From: Spirochaetota bacterium
GTDB taxonomy: Bacteria > Spirochaetota > Spirochaetia > Treponematales > UBA12059
NCBI GenBank assembly: GCA_026398615.1
Contig: JAPLSN010000023.1
Location: 41,957-105,956, forward strand
Direction of reading: 5' to 3'
Length of the DNA: 64,000 bases
Under the pieces are notes generated by a model that did not search any database, was not told the DNA's origin, and saw nothing but the letters and a program-made list of their open reading frames with translations. Positions 17,257-26,089 of the stretch are shown here, piece by piece; positions within the stretch are counted from its first letter, which is position 1, and the number at the start of each line of letters is the position of its first letter. The position numbers and the translations under genes were made by a program.

Positions 17257-19521
17257 TTACAGGGAACCGGCCGTCCGCCCGGCGGTCCGCGACGCCGGTT
17301 TGTCGTTCAGGGCGGTGGAAACGGGCTTGAAGCGGAGTTCGCCCCCTTCCGCGCGAACGGATACCGTGCCTGAGCCGCGGAAGGAATCGATGGCCACCGC
17401 GAGGGGGCTCGTCACCAGATCCTGGAAAGCACGCTGGAGATTGCGCGCGCCGAAGTCCGCCGAGTAGCCCTTGTCCACGATGAGGTCGAGCGCTGACGCA
17501 TCGTATTCCATCGAAAATCCGTATTCCGCCTCGATGGCGGCGTTGGCCTTGCGGACGATCACCTCGCGCAGGATGAGGGTGCAGTCGTCGCGGGTGAGCG
17601 CCCTGAAGGGAACGATCTCGTCGAAACGGTTGAGCAGTTCCGGGGGGAAGACCTGCTTGAGCCGGGCGAGGGGGACCGCGGGGCGTTCGCTCGGTCCGGA
17701 GCCGCTGAAGCCGATCGGCGTCCGGTTGTCGTCGCCGACGTTGCAGGTGGCGATGATGGTCATGTTGGAAAAGGAAAGGGTCTTTCCGTACGCGTCCATG
17801 ATCCGCCCGGCGTCGAGTATCTGGAGGAAGAGCCGGTGGACCTGGGGGTGCGCCTTTTCGAACTCGTCGAGGAGGACCACGCCGCCTGCGTGCTTTTCCA
17901 CGGCCTGGGACAGCAGGGCCATGTCGCCGTAGCCCACGTACCCGGGGGGCGCGCCGATGAGCCGGGCGACGGAGTGGCTCTCGGAGAATTCGCTCATGTC
18001 GATCCTGAATAGCGCGTCGTCCCGGCCGGTGAGGTGCCGGGCGAGGCTTTCGGCGAGGGCGGTCTTGCCGACGCCCGTCGGCCCGGTGAAGAGGAAAGCG
18101 CCGTCGGGCCGCTCCGGCCGGAGGTCGAGGTGCTTCTTGCAGATGCGAAGCACGTTGACGACGCTCGCGATGGCGGGCGTTTGCCCGATGATGTCGGTGG
18201 CGATCTTGGCTTCGAGCTTCGCAAGTCCGGTGAGGTCGACGCTTTCGCCGGGCGCGTCCGACTGGGGATCGAAGCGGATGTTCGCGATATCGGTCACCGC
18301 GTCGCGGAGGTGCCGCTCGTTGACTCGGCGCTCGAGCTTGAACCCGGCCTTGGAACAGGCCCGGTCGAGCACGTCGATGGCCTTGTCCGGGAAGAAGCGC
18401 ATCGGCAGGTACTGTTCGCTGACGGTGATGGCGCGTTCGACCGTCTCGTCCGGGATCTCTATGCCGTAATGGGTCTCGAGCCTGGGCTTGAGCCCGTTCA
18501 TGATGACGCGGACTGTGGCGCGGTCGGGTTCCTTCACGAGCACGGTCTGGAAGCGGCGCAAGAGGGCGTCGTCCCGCTCGAGGAAGCGGTGGTAGTCCGA
18601 GGTGGTCGTGGCGCCGATGCAGCGGAAGCGGCCCTTGGAAAGGGCGGGCTTCAGGATGTCGGCCGTCGGTTCGTTCCCGTAAGCCTGGGCGATCTGGTGT
18701 ATCTCGTCCAGGAACACGATGATGTCGGGATTGGATTCCACCGCCCTGACGAGGTCGCGCAAGCGTTCCTCGAAGGCACCATGCACGTTCGTGCCCGCGG
18801 AAAGGTCCCCGACGCGGACCTCGAAGATGCGCGCCCCCTTGAGCGCCGGGGGAACGTTGCCGGCCTTGACCCGCTCGGCGAGCCCCTCCACGAGGGCCGT
18901 CTTTCCCACGCCGGGCTCGCCGATGATGAGCGGGTTCGGCTTGAAGTATTTCATGAGGATGGAGACGAGGTTGTCGATCTCCTCGTCCCGCCCGAATACC
19001 GCGAAACTGCGATCGCGCGAGGTTAGCTCCCGGCCGAACTGCTCGAGCACCCTGAGGGCCTTGTTGCGTTCCGGAGTCTCTTCAGGCTCGGGCAGGGTGA
19101 TCTCGGTTCGCTCGGGTCCGGAGAGCGGATCGTCCGAAGGCTTGAAGCAGGCCGAGACTTCCTGCCTGACGACGGGCCAGGCAGCCCTGATGATGTGGCC
19201 GGGTTCCACCTTGCCGTCGCCCGCGAGCTTTTCCGCCTCGTCGAGGATGCCCCGGAAATCTGGCGCCAGCTTCATGACCGGCGGGAGGTGGCCGGGTTCC
19301 TTCGAACCGGTTTCGTCGAAGAGCCGCTTGATGCGGTCGCGGTCCAGGTCGCAGCCGTTTTCGTGCGCGATGGCCAGGAGTTCGGGCACCGCGGAAAACA
19401 GGAGCGCCCGCGAGAGGTCGGAGGCGTCGGTGACGGCCCTGCCGTCCCGCAGCGCGATGTCCTGCATGGCGAGGAATATTTCGATGGATTTTCCCGAGTA
19501 CCGTTCGTATCGCCCTTTCAT
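17257..19521 (-). CDS. clpA: ClpA/ClpB-type AAA+ unfoldase
   Basis: The 754-residue protein has an N-terminal Clp domain (about 1-150) and two AAA+ modules. The first Walker A is GEPGVGKT at 201-208 with Walker B IIVFLDEIH. The second is GPTGVGKT near residue 490, followed by GAPPGYVGYGD and VVLLDEFEKAHP. There is no long middle coiled coil as in ClpB, so ClpA is the better match, and the length is that of ClpA. It would unfold substrates for ClpP. No clpS is adjacent; instead a YbjN-like gene ends 21 bases upstream. The ATG at 19521 has GGAAGG upstream. Confidence 0.85.
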   Translation of the reverse strand: MKGRYERYSGKSIEIFLAMQDIALRDGRAVTDASDLSRALLFSAVPELLAIAHENGCDLDRDRIKRLFDETGSKEPGHLPPVMKLAPDFRGILDEAEKLAGDGKVEPGHIIRAAWPVVRQEVSACFKPSDDPLSGPERTEITLPEPEETPERNKALRVLEQFGRELTSRDRSFAVFGRDEEIDNLVSILMKYFKPNPLIIGEPGVGKTALVEGLAERVKAGNVPPALKGARIFEVRVGDLSAGTNVHGAFEERLRDLVRAVESNPDIIVFLDEIHQIAQAYGNEPTADILKPALSKGRFRCIGATTTSDYHRFLERDDALLRRFQTVLVKEPDRATVRVIMNGLKPRLETHYGIEIPDETVERAITVSEQYLPMRFFPDKAIDVLDRACSKAGFKLERRVNERHLRDAVTDIANIRFDPQSDAPGESVDLTGLAKLEAKIATDIIGQTPAIASVVNVLRICKKHLDLRPERPDGAFLFTGPTGVGKTALAESLARHLTGRDDALFRIDMSEFSESHSVARLIGAPPGYVGYGDMALLSQAVEKHAGGVVLLDEFEKAHPQVHRLFLQILDAGRIMDAYGKTLSFSNMTIIATCNVGDDNRTPIGFSGSGPSERPAVPLARLKQVFPPELLNRFDEIVPFRALTRDDCTLILREVIVRKANAAIEAEYGFSMEYDASALDLIVDKGYSADFGARNLQRAFQDLVTSPLAVAIDSFRGSGTVSVRAEGGELRFKPVSTALNDKPASRTAGRTAGSL

Positions 19522-19542
19522 GGCATGGATCCTTCCAGCCCG

Positions 19543-20106
19543 TCAGTCTTCGAACGCGAGGACGCGCTCGGGTACGCCGGGACCGTTGATCTCGTTCTTC
19601 CCGATATACCCGTAGATGTCGTCGGCCTCCCGCTCGATCTTCGCGGCGCGTTCGGCCCTTTCGAAATCGACGATGCCCGACTCGATGGCCCGTTCCAGCA
19701 CGGGGTGGTACTCATCCACGATGCGCACGATGCCGTTGACGCAGCGCATGAGCTGGCGCCGGGTAAGCTGGGAATCCTCGAGCGGGAATTCGACGATGCC
19801 TCGGATCTCGCCATCGACTTCGTCGAATTCGAATTGCAGGAGCTTGGTTTTCCAGGATACCACGAGAAGGGCGCGGAACACCGCTTCGGCGTATGGTCCT
19901 TCGGGATAGTGGTAGAGGTGGGGGGCGATGAGCTTGAAATACTCCCCGTCTTCCTCGAGCTTGATCACGAGGAACAGGCTCCGTTCGCCGTCCTGATCGC
20001 GGTAGTTGTCGGTAATGAAGCTCGTCCTGAGGTAGTCCTCTGACAACGTATATTTGAGGCCTTCTTCCTTGAAGAATTCTTCTATCCGGGCGATGCTCGT
20101 CGACAC
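19543..20106 (-). CDS. YbjN / type III chaperone-like domain protein
   Basis: The 187-residue acidic protein resembles YbjN-type proteins, which share the fold of secretion chaperones: an N-terminal helix (IARIEEFFKEEG), strands ending LFLVIKLEEDGEYFKLIAPHLY, and a helix SWKTKLLQFEFDEVDGEIRG with FPLEDSQLTRRQL. A charged helical extension follows at 140-187. GTG at 20106 is used with GAGGGGAT upstream. The ClpA-like gene begins 21 bases downstream, so the two are almost certainly cotranscribed. An adaptor or chaperone role for the unfoldase is an inference. Confidence 0.6.
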   Translation of the reverse strand: MSTSIARIEEFFKEEGLKYTLSEDYLRTSFITDNYRDQDGERSLFLVIKLEEDGEYFKLIAPHLYHYPEGPYAEAVFRALLVVSWKTKLLQFEFDEVDGEIRGIVEFPLEDSQLTRRQLMRCVNGIVRIVDEYHPVLERAIESGIVDFERAERAAKIEREADDIYGYIGKNEINGPGVPERVLAFED

Positions 20107-20167
20107 GCGTTTATCCCCTCGGGATCAGTATACCGAATCCCCTGCCCTTAGACAAATGCGTGCCGCC

Positions 20168-20201
20168 ACGCGGACGCCGCTACGCGGACGCCGCTACGCG
20201 G
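20168..20201. repeat. Short tandem repeat upstream of the arg leader
   Basis: ACGCGGACGCCGCT (14 bp) occurs twice at 20168-20181 and 20182-20195, with a third partial copy ACGCGG. It lies in the divergent region between the YbjN-like gene and the arginine leader promoter. Confidence 0.7.
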
Positions 20202-20209
20202 CGAGGTAC

Positions 20210-20237
20210 TTGACTTTTCATGGCCCCGGGGTATATC
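20210..20237 (+). promoter_or_regulatory. Predicted promoter of the arginine operon leader
   Basis: TTGACT (20210-20215) is followed by TATATC (20232-20237) after 16 bp. The predicted start near 20244 gives a leader of about 300 nt before argG, which contains the 41-codon leader ORF. I saw no ARG-box-like palindrome at the promoter. Confidence 0.55.
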
Positions 20238-20269
20238 TGTAGGTACATACAACCTGAAGGAGGTTTGTC

Positions 20270-20395
20270 ATGACAAGTCCGTACGAACATCGCGTTCACG
20301 AAACGGCTCCGCTCCCGTCCCGGTCCTCGTGCTCCCCTTCCGCCTTGACCGCTTATCCCTCCGCCCGCCCCGCCCTCCGCCTCCGTCGTCGCTGA
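20270..20395 (+). CDS. Arginine-rich leader peptide upstream of argG (41 codons)
   Basis: An ATG at 20270 with a very strong ribosome site (GAAGGAGG, seven bases upstream) opens a 41-codon frame ending at TGA 20393-20395. Seven of its 41 residues are arginine (positions 8, 18, 33, 37, 39, 40, 41), and the last five residues are R-L-R-R-R directly before the stop. It precedes the arginine gene argG by 148 bases in the same direction. A strong ribosome site on a short non-homologous ORF rich in the codons of the operon's product is the classic layout of a ribosome-mediated attenuator. The ORF itself is certain from sequence; its regulatory role is inferred. Confidence 0.7.
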   Translation: MTSPYEHRVHETAPLPSRSSCSPSALTAYPSARPALRLRRR

Positions 20396-20540
20396 TCCCC
20401 ACCTTTCGACATTTCCATCCAGAACCGAAACCTCAGGCGCATGCCGGGGTTAATCGTATTGCGATGCAGCTGGCGTTCCATGCCGGCAACGCATCCGCTC
20501 GCCGGCACCGGCAAGCCCGGTGATCGGGCGCAAAGGGGAT
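20395..20540 (+). promoter_or_regulatory. Putative attenuation region between the leader peptide and argG
   Basis: ATCCCC at 20395-20400 starts in the leader stop codon and is complementary to GGGGAT at 20535-20540, the argG ribosome site. Between them, TGCCGG (20481-20486) can pair with CCGGCA (20502-20507), and CACCGG (20506-20511) with CCGGTG (20517-20522); these two stems share two bases and exclude each other. There is no T-run, so translation control is more likely than termination. A ribosome stalled at the terminal arginine codons would cover ATCCCC and free the argG site. Confidence 0.45.
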
Positions 20541-20543
20541 TCC

Positions 20544-21818
20544 ATGATTAAGAAGATCGTGTTGGCATATTCAGGCGGTCTGGATACGACCGTCATAGTT
20601 CCGTGGCTCAGGGAAAATTACGACTGCGAGGTCGTCGCCGTCTGCGGCGACGTGGGACAGGATTGCGACTGGGAGGGCCTCGGGCGGCGGGCTGTTTCTT
20701 CCGGCGCTTCGAAACTGCTGGTCAAGGACCTGAAAAAGGAGTTCGTCGAAGAGCAGCTGTGGCCGCTCGTGAAGGCGGGGGCCCGCTATGAAGGCGAATA
20801 CCTGCTCGGGACGGCCGCCGCCAGGCCCCTGCTCGCGAAGTCTCTCGCCCTCACGGCGATCGCGGAAGGAGCCGACGCCGTGGCGCACGGGTGCACCGGC
20901 AAGGGGAACGACCAGGTAAGGTTCGAACTCGGGGTCAAGGCCTTCGCGCCCGAGATGGAGGTGATCGCGCCATGGAGGATCTGGGACATCTCGAGCCGCG
21001 AACAGGAGATTGAATACCTCGAAACGCGGGGAATCCCGGTCCCGATGAAGAAGGAAGATTCCTACAGCCGCGACGACAATCTCTGGCATGTCAGCCATGA
21101 GGGGCTCGATCTCGAGGATCCCGCGAACGAGCCGAAGCTGAAGGGCCTGCTCAGGATGTCCGTACCGCCGGACGAAGGGCCCGACGAACCGGGCTACCTT
21201 TCGATTTCGTTCGAGGCCGGGGTGCCGGTCGCGCTGGACGGCGTCCGGATGGAGGGGCACAAGCTGGTGAAATCGCTCAACGCGACTGCCGGCAGGCACG
21301 GCGTCGGCATCCTCGACATGGTGGAAAACCGGGTCGTCGGGATGAAGTCGCGGGGCGTGTACGAGACTCCCGGCGGCACCGTGATCATGGCCGCCCACGG
21401 CAGGCTCGAACAGCTCTGCCTGGACCGGAAGACCCTCTCGTTCAAGATGATCGCCGCCCAGCGCTTTGCCGAGCTGCTCTACGAGGGCGAGTGGTACTGT
21501 CCGCTCATGGACGCGTTGCGCGCCTTCGTCGACTCGACGCAGGCGAACGTATCGGGAACGGTGACGATGAAGCTGTTCAAGGGTTCTGTCGTGCCCGCGA
21601 AGGCGAGCTCGCCGTATTCGCTCTACGACGCGTCGCTGGCGAGCTTCACGACCGGCCCGCTCTTCTCCCACAAGGACGCGAGCGGCTTCATTTCCCTGTT
21701 CGGGCTCCCGACGAAGGTGAGGGCCAGGCTCGCGGCGCGGGTCGCCGCGACCGGGAGCGCCCTGCCCCCGGGAGCCAGGCCCGGCGTTTCCGGCTACGAA
21801 ACCACGGCCTGGGACTGA
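20544..21818 (+). CDS. argG: Argininosuccinate synthase
   Basis: ArgG joins citrulline and aspartate with ATP in arginine biosynthesis. The 424-residue protein carries the N-type ATP pyrophosphatase P-loop LAYSGGLDTTVIV (about 8-20), the GTAAARPLLAK segment and the GCTGKGNDQVRFE motif. The ATG at 20544 is preferred because AAAGGGGAT precedes it and the family begins MxKKIVLAYSGG; an upstream GTG adds eight unrelated residues. argH follows after 69 bases. Expression probably depends on the arginine-rich leader upstream. Confidence 0.96.
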   Translation: MIKKIVLAYSGGLDTTVIVPWLRENYDCEVVAVCGDVGQDCDWEGLGRRAVSSGASKLLVKDLKKEFVEEQLWPLVKAGARYEGEYLLGTAAARPLLAKSLALTAIAEGADAVAHGCTGKGNDQVRFELGVKAFAPEMEVIAPWRIWDISSREQEIEYLETRGIPVPMKKEDSYSRDDNLWHVSHEGLDLEDPANEPKLKGLLRMSVPPDEGPDEPGYLSISFEAGVPVALDGVRMEGHKLVKSLNATAGRHGVGILDMVENRVVGMKSRGVYETPGGTVIMAAHGRLEQLCLDRKTLSFKMIAAQRFAELLYEGEWYCPLMDALRAFVDSTQANVSGTVTMKLFKGSVVPAKASSPYSLYDASLASFTTGPLFSHKDASGFISLFGLPTKVRARLAARVAATGSALPPGARPGVSGYETTAWD

Positions 21819-21887
21819 ACGAAAACACCCTCGGGGCGCCGACGAAAGCCGTGGAGCCTTTCCGGCGTCCCTCCGCAAGGAGGCATC

Positions 21888-23288
21888 ATGGCACGATTAT
21901 GGGAGACGGCCGGTTCGGAACTCGATCCGGCCATCGACGGATTCTTGCGTTCGCTGCCCGTGGATGTACGCCTGCTCCCCGAGGACCTCGAGGGATCCCT
22001 CGCGCACGTCGGCATGCTCGGCGCGAACGGGATCGTACCGCGGGAGGTCGCGGAAGCCCTGACGCGGGAACTCCGCGACATGCTCGGCTCGGCCCGCGAT
22101 GGGAGACTTCCCGTCGACCCGGATTCCGAGGACGTCCATTCCTTCATAGAGGAGGAACTCACCCGGCGCCTCGGCGACGGGGGGAAGTCGGTGCACGCGG
22201 GGAGGAGCCGCAACGACCAGGTCGCGGTCGCCCTGCGGCTCTTCCTCCGTTCAGGCTCGAAGCGGGTCATGCTGGCGATCGCGGACGCCGTCGACGCCAT
22301 TCTTGACCTGGCGTCGGGGGGCATCCATGCCGTGATGCCGGGCTACACGCACCTCCAGCGCGCCCAGCCGGTCACTTTCGCGCACCATCTCCTCGCGTGG
22401 TGCGCGGGACTCGAACGGGATCACGGGCGCTTCCGCGATGCGGCGGCCCGGGCGGACGAATGCCCGCTCGGGTCCTGCGCGCTCGCCGGATCGGGTCTGC
22501 CGGTGGATCGGGAGGCCACGGCCCGGAGCCTGGGCTTCCCGCGGCCGGGCCGCAACACGATGGACGCGGTGGGCGACCGCGACGCCTGTTCCGAGTTCGC
22601 CGCCGCCTGTGCCCTCCTCATGACGCACTGTTCCCGTTTCGCCGAGGAAATGACACTGTGGTCCAGTTCCGAATTCGGCTTCGTCCGCGTGGGGACGCGG
22701 GCGTCCACGGGATCGAGCGTCATGCCGCAGAAGCGCAACCCGGACCCCGCTGAACTCATCCGGGGCAAGGCCGGGCGCGTGATCGGCTCGCTCGTCGCCC
22801 TGCTGACGATGCAGAAGGGGCTTCCCTACGCGTATGACCGAGACCTCCAGGAGGACAAGGCGGCCGTCTTCGACGCCCATGACACCGCGCTCGGTTGCCT
22901 GGGTGCGCTGGCCATCCTCGTCCGCGCGCTGGAGCCCGATCATGCGAGGATGAGGGAGGCGGCCAGCGAAGGTTTCCTGGACGCGACCGACCTGGCCGAG
23001 TTCCTCGTCGCGAAGGGACTGCCGTTCAGGACCGCGTACGCGGCGGCCAAGGCCGCCGTCGGGCACTGCATCGGCGAGGGGATTCGCATCTCCTCGCTTA
23101 CAGCCGCCGGTTTCGCGGGCATCCACCCCGCTTTCGCCGGCGTGGTGAGGGATGACGGCGAGCTGGCATTGTATCTCGAACTCGATGCCTGCGTTGGCAG
23201 GCGGGCACAGACCGGCGGGCCGGCTCCCGTGCGTGTCATGGAGGAAATAGCCCGCTTGCGCGCGTTCACGGCCGACGCGCGGGGGTGA
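21888..23288 (+). CDS. argH: Argininosuccinate lyase
   Basis: ArgH splits argininosuccinate into arginine and fumarate. The 466-residue length is standard. The fumarase/aspartase superfamily signature GSSVMPQKRNPDPAE lies near residue 280, the conserved VHAGRSRNDQVA near 104-115 and the PGYTHLQRAQPV motif near 149-160. AAGGAGG stands six bases before the ATG. It is the second gene of the argG operon. Confidence 0.96.
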   Translation: MARLWETAGSELDPAIDGFLRSLPVDVRLLPEDLEGSLAHVGMLGANGIVPREVAEALTRELRDMLGSARDGRLPVDPDSEDVHSFIEEELTRRLGDGGKSVHAGRSRNDQVAVALRLFLRSGSKRVMLAIADAVDAILDLASGGIHAVMPGYTHLQRAQPVTFAHHLLAWCAGLERDHGRFRDAAARADECPLGSCALAGSGLPVDREATARSLGFPRPGRNTMDAVGDRDACSEFAAACALLMTHCSRFAEEMTLWSSSEFGFVRVGTRASTGSSVMPQKRNPDPAELIRGKAGRVIGSLVALLTMQKGLPYAYDRDLQEDKAAVFDAHDTALGCLGALAILVRALEPDHARMREAASEGFLDATDLAEFLVAKGLPFRTAYAAAKAAVGHCIGEGIRISSLTAAGFAGIHPAFAGVVRDDGELALYLELDACVGRRAQTGGPAPVRVMEEIARLRAFTADARG

Positions 23289-23379
23289 CTCATCGCCAGT
23301 TCGTGGCTGGCACCCGGTCCCTGACCGGTGGACAGCCATGTCTTCCCTCCGCGGGCCTCACGGGCGTATGATCCGGTCC

Positions 23380-23985
23380 ATGGAACGGATGGTGACAATC
23401 TGCGTCATGCCGGCCGCGGGGGCTTCCTCGCGCATGTCCGGATGGAAACCGCTGCTCCCCTTCGGGAAATCCACGGTGGCCGGCACCGCGGCGGCGGCGG
23501 CCATCTCCACGGGGTTCTCGGTGATCCTCGTTTCCGGATACCGGGCTCCGGAGCTGGAAGCCGCATTCGAAGGCGTGCGGGGCGTCAGGGTCGTCCATAA
23601 CCCCGACTGGGAAGCGGGCATGCTCGGATCCATCCAGGCCGCGTTGCGCGACATCGGTTCCGTGCCGTTTCTCTGCGTGCCGGCCGACATGCCGCTCGTC
23701 GCACCGGCCACGTTCCTGGCGGTGGCGAATGAAGCCGCGGAACGGCTTGCCGACGGCCTTCCGGACCTGCCGATTTTCCCGACCTTCGGTGAAGCGCCAG
23801 GGCACCCCGTCTACATCCCGGGAAAGCTCGTCCCGGACATCCTCAGGCAACCGCCCGGGGGCAGGCTCAAGCCCTTCCTCGTGTCGCGGGGAGCGCTGTT
23901 CCTTCCCGTCGACGACCCGGGGACGCTCGAGGACCTCGATCTGCCTGGGGAATACGAGAGCGCACGGAAGCGTTTCGACGCCTGA
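23380..23985 (+). CDS. MocA/MobA-like nucleotidyltransferase (molybdenum cofactor cytidylyl- or guanylyltransferase type)
   Basis: The 201-residue Rossmann-type protein has the nucleotide-binding signature MPAAGASSRMSGWKPLLPFG at its start, as in MocA, which attaches CMP to molybdopterin for xanthine dehydrogenase-type enzymes. Later motifs are VHNPDWEAGMLGSIQAAL and VPADMPLVAP. Several in-frame starts exist. 23380 is chosen because TATGAT ends seven bases upstream, the same geometry as other leaderless genes here; 23389 is also possible. Two molybdenum hydroxylases in the purine locus and the adjacent metal-oxyanion-type transporter make a molybdenum cofactor role attractive, but MobA/IspD-like alternatives remain. 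Confidence 0.75.
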   Translation: MERMVTICVMPAAGASSRMSGWKPLLPFGKSTVAGTAAAAAISTGFSVILVSGYRAPELEAAFEGVRGVRVVHNPDWEAGMLGSIQAALRDIGSVPFLCVPADMPLVAPATFLAVANEAAERLADGLPDLPIFPTFGEAPGHPVYIPGKLVPDILRQPPGGRLKPFLVSRGALFLPVDDPGTLEDLDLPGEYESARKRFDA

Positions 23986-24001
23986 GCGGGCGCAGGCTTC
24001 C

Positions 24002-24030
24002 TTGCCAAGGGCCGGGTCCTGTGCTACCAT
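24002..24030 (+). promoter_or_regulatory. Near-leaderless promoter of the ABC transporter operon
   Basis: TTGCCA (24002-24007) and TACCAT (24025-24030) are 17 bp apart, nine bases before the ATG at 24040. The transcript would carry two or three untranslated bases at most, and there is no Shine-Dalgarno sequence. Confidence 0.55.
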
Positions 24031-24039
24031 CCCGTCGCC

Positions 24040-25077
24040 ATGAAAACAACCAGGCTCTCCCTTCGTCTCGCCGCGGCGCTCCTGCTGTCGGCGGCTTTCA
24101 CGGGTGCGGCTTCCGCCCAGCCATCCGTCCAGGCTCCGGCCCGCGTCGTGCTCGGCGCCAAGGCCCTCGTCATGGTGGCCGACATCCTGTACGCCTTTCC
24201 GGGCATCCGGACCCGCATTGCGGCGGTAGCCGGCTCAGACCAGGGGCTCGGCACCTTCCTGACCGCACTCGACCCTTCCTGGGCTTCCAAGCCCGCGTTC
24301 GACAGGCAGGCTGGCGCCGAAACCTATGCCGCCCTCAAACCCGATCTTGTCGCGCTCAAATCCTCGGTGCGGTCGACCCTCGGCGTCCAGCTCGAAGCCT
24401 TGGGGATCGCGACCTTCTACGTCGATCTCGAAACGCCCGAAGACTACTTCAAGGATATCGCCGCGATCGGCGAACGCTTCGGAGAGAAGGCGCGCGCCGT
24501 CGAACTGGCCGCATACTACGGGACGACGATGGAAGACACCGCCAAGCGCGTCGCGCCCGACGTGAAAACGGCGAAGCCCAAAGTCCTCGTCGTCCAGGCG
24601 GCGGGCGGAGCCTTCGAAGTGCCGCCTTCTTCGTGGATGCAGACCAGGATCGTGGAGATGGCGGGCGGGATTCCCGTGTGGAAGGGCGCGAATCCGGGGA
24701 ACGGGTGGGGGAAGGTGACGCTCGAACAGATCGCCGCGTGGAACCCGGACTTCGTGTTCGTCGTCGACTACCGGGCCGATTCCGGGATCGCCGCCGCGGC
24801 CCTCGGGAAGGACCCCGCATATTCGGCGCTCGCGGCGTGGAAGTCGGGATCCGTTTACGGCTTTCCGCAGGATTTCTACTCTTGGGACCAGCCCGACACC
24901 CGCTGGATCCTGGGCTTGCGCTGGGAGGCCAAGCTCCTCCATCCCTCCGCGTTCGCCGACGTCGACATCCGGCGCGAAGCCGGCCGCTTCTTCAAGTCAG
25001 TCTACCTGATGGACGATGCCGCGTTCGAATCGCACATCGCGCCCCGGCTCAAGGGAGACCATGCCGCCGTCCGTTGA
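24040..25077 (+). CDS. Periplasmic substrate-binding protein, FecB/BtuF/MolA type
   Basis: The 345-residue protein has a Sec signal peptide (hydrophobic 11-23, cleavage near ASA-QP at 26/27) and a class III helical-backbone binding fold seen in iron-siderophore, vitamin B12 and molybdate/tungstate uptake. The segment YGFPQDFYSWDQPDTRWILGLRW near residues 270-290 resembles MolA-type proteins to my eye, and the neighbouring MocA-like gene supports an oxyanion substrate. Iron chelates cannot be excluded. Its 3' end overlaps the permease start by 17 bases. Confidence 0.78.
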   Translation: MKTTRLSLRLAAALLLSAAFTGAASAQPSVQAPARVVLGAKALVMVADILYAFPGIRTRIAAVAGSDQGLGTFLTALDPSWASKPAFDRQAGAETYAALKPDLVALKSSVRSTLGVQLEALGIATFYVDLETPEDYFKDIAAIGERFGEKARAVELAAYYGTTMEDTAKRVAPDVKTAKPKVLVVQAAGGAFEVPPSSWMQTRIVEMAGGIPVWKGANPGNGWGKVTLEQIAAWNPDFVFVVDYRADSGIAAAALGKDPAYSALAAWKSGSVYGFPQDFYSWDQPDTRWILGLRWEAKLLHPSAFADVDIRREAGRFFKSVYLMDDAAFESHIAPRLKGDHAAVR

Positions 25078-26089
25078 GGGCAAGGACCCGTCGCCGTGTC
25101 GGTCGCGCGTAGCGCTCGGGATTTTCACCGTCGCCGCGGCGTCGGTCGCCGTGACCGTCGCCTGCCTGTTCGTCGGGCGCTACCCGAAACCGGGGTTCAT
25201 GCCTATCTCCCTGCTCCTCTCGGATCCGACAGCCCGGGCCGTCCTGTTCGGTTCGCGCCTTCCCAGGCTGATCGCGGCGATCCTCCTCGGGGCCGTATTG
25301 GGCTCCTCGGGCAACGCCTTCCAGATGGTATTCGCCAACCCGCTCGCGGAACCCGGGTTTCTCGGCGTGACCCAGGGCGCCGCCCTCGGGGCGGCCCTCG
25401 CGCTCGTCTCGGGAGCGCAGGGCGATGCGGCCATCGCGGTCTCGGCTTTCGCAGTGGCCCTGCTCGGGCTCGGCGCGTCGGTGCGTCTGGCCAGGGCGTT
25501 TTCGTTCGGCGGTTGGGTCCTGCGCATGGCGCTTTCCGGCCTCGCCGTGTCGGCAGCCCTGTCCGCGGGCCTGGCCATCGTCAAGTTCGGCGCCGATCCC
25601 CTGAAGGAGCTTCCCGACATAGCCTACTGGACCATGGGCTCGCTTGCCGGTGCCGGGTGGAAGAAAACCGCCTTCATGGCCGTTCCCTGCATCGCGTCCA
25701 CGGCGTTCCTCGTCGCGTACGGCTGGCGGATCACCGCGCTCTCGGTGGACGAGACGGTGGCCTCGTCGCTTGGCCTCCGGCCCAGGGTAGAACGCGCGAT
25801 CATCCTCGTGTTCGCGTCCGCCGGTGTGGCCGCCGCGGTCGCGGTCGCTGGTACCGTGACCTGGGTCGGGCTCGTGGTGCCGCACGTCGCGCGCCGCCTC
25901 GCCGGCGCGGATGCCCGCTTTTCCATGCCCGTCTCCGTCTTGCTCGGCGCCACCTTCGCCGCGGTCTGCGACACGATCGCAAGGGCCGCGCTCCCGGGAG
26001 AACTGCCCCTCGGGGCCGTGACCGCGCTGCTCGGGGCCGGCGCTTTCGTCGCCATGTTCTCGAAGGGAAGCAAGGAACTGGCTCGATGA
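25061..26089 (+). CDS. FecCD/BtuC/MolB-family ABC transporter permease
   Basis: The 342-residue inner-membrane protein has about nine to ten hydrophobic segments and the family signatures RLPRLIAAILLGAVLGSSGNAFQ (about 62-84), NPLAEPGFLGVTQGAALG and, near the end, GLVVPHVARRLAGAD. A homodimer would form the channel. The ATG at 25061 is preceded by AGGGAG and starts inside the binding-protein gene. The ATP-binding gene begins in its stop codon. Confidence 0.9.
   Translation: MPPSVEGKDPSPCRSRVALGIFTVAAASVAVTVACLFVGRYPKPGFMPISLLLSDPTARAVLFGSRLPRLIAAILLGAVLGSSGNAFQMVFANPLAEPGFLGVTQGAALGAALALVSGAQGDAAIAVSAFAVALLGLGASVRLARAFSFGGWVLRMALSGLAVSAALSAGLAIVKFGADPLKELPDIAYWTMGSLAGAGWKKTAFMAVPCIASTAFLVAYGWRITALSVDETVASSLGLRPRVERAIILVFASAGVAAAVAVAGTVTWVGLVVPHVARRLAGADARFSMPVSVLLGATFAAVCDTIARAALPGELPLGAVTALLGAGAFVAMFSKGSKELAR

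Noticed and set aside
20329..20523. A 64-codon frame overlapping the arginine leader peptide
   Set aside because: It has no ribosome site and overlaps the leader ORF in another frame; the 20270 ORF has the strong ribosome site and the arginine-rich end.
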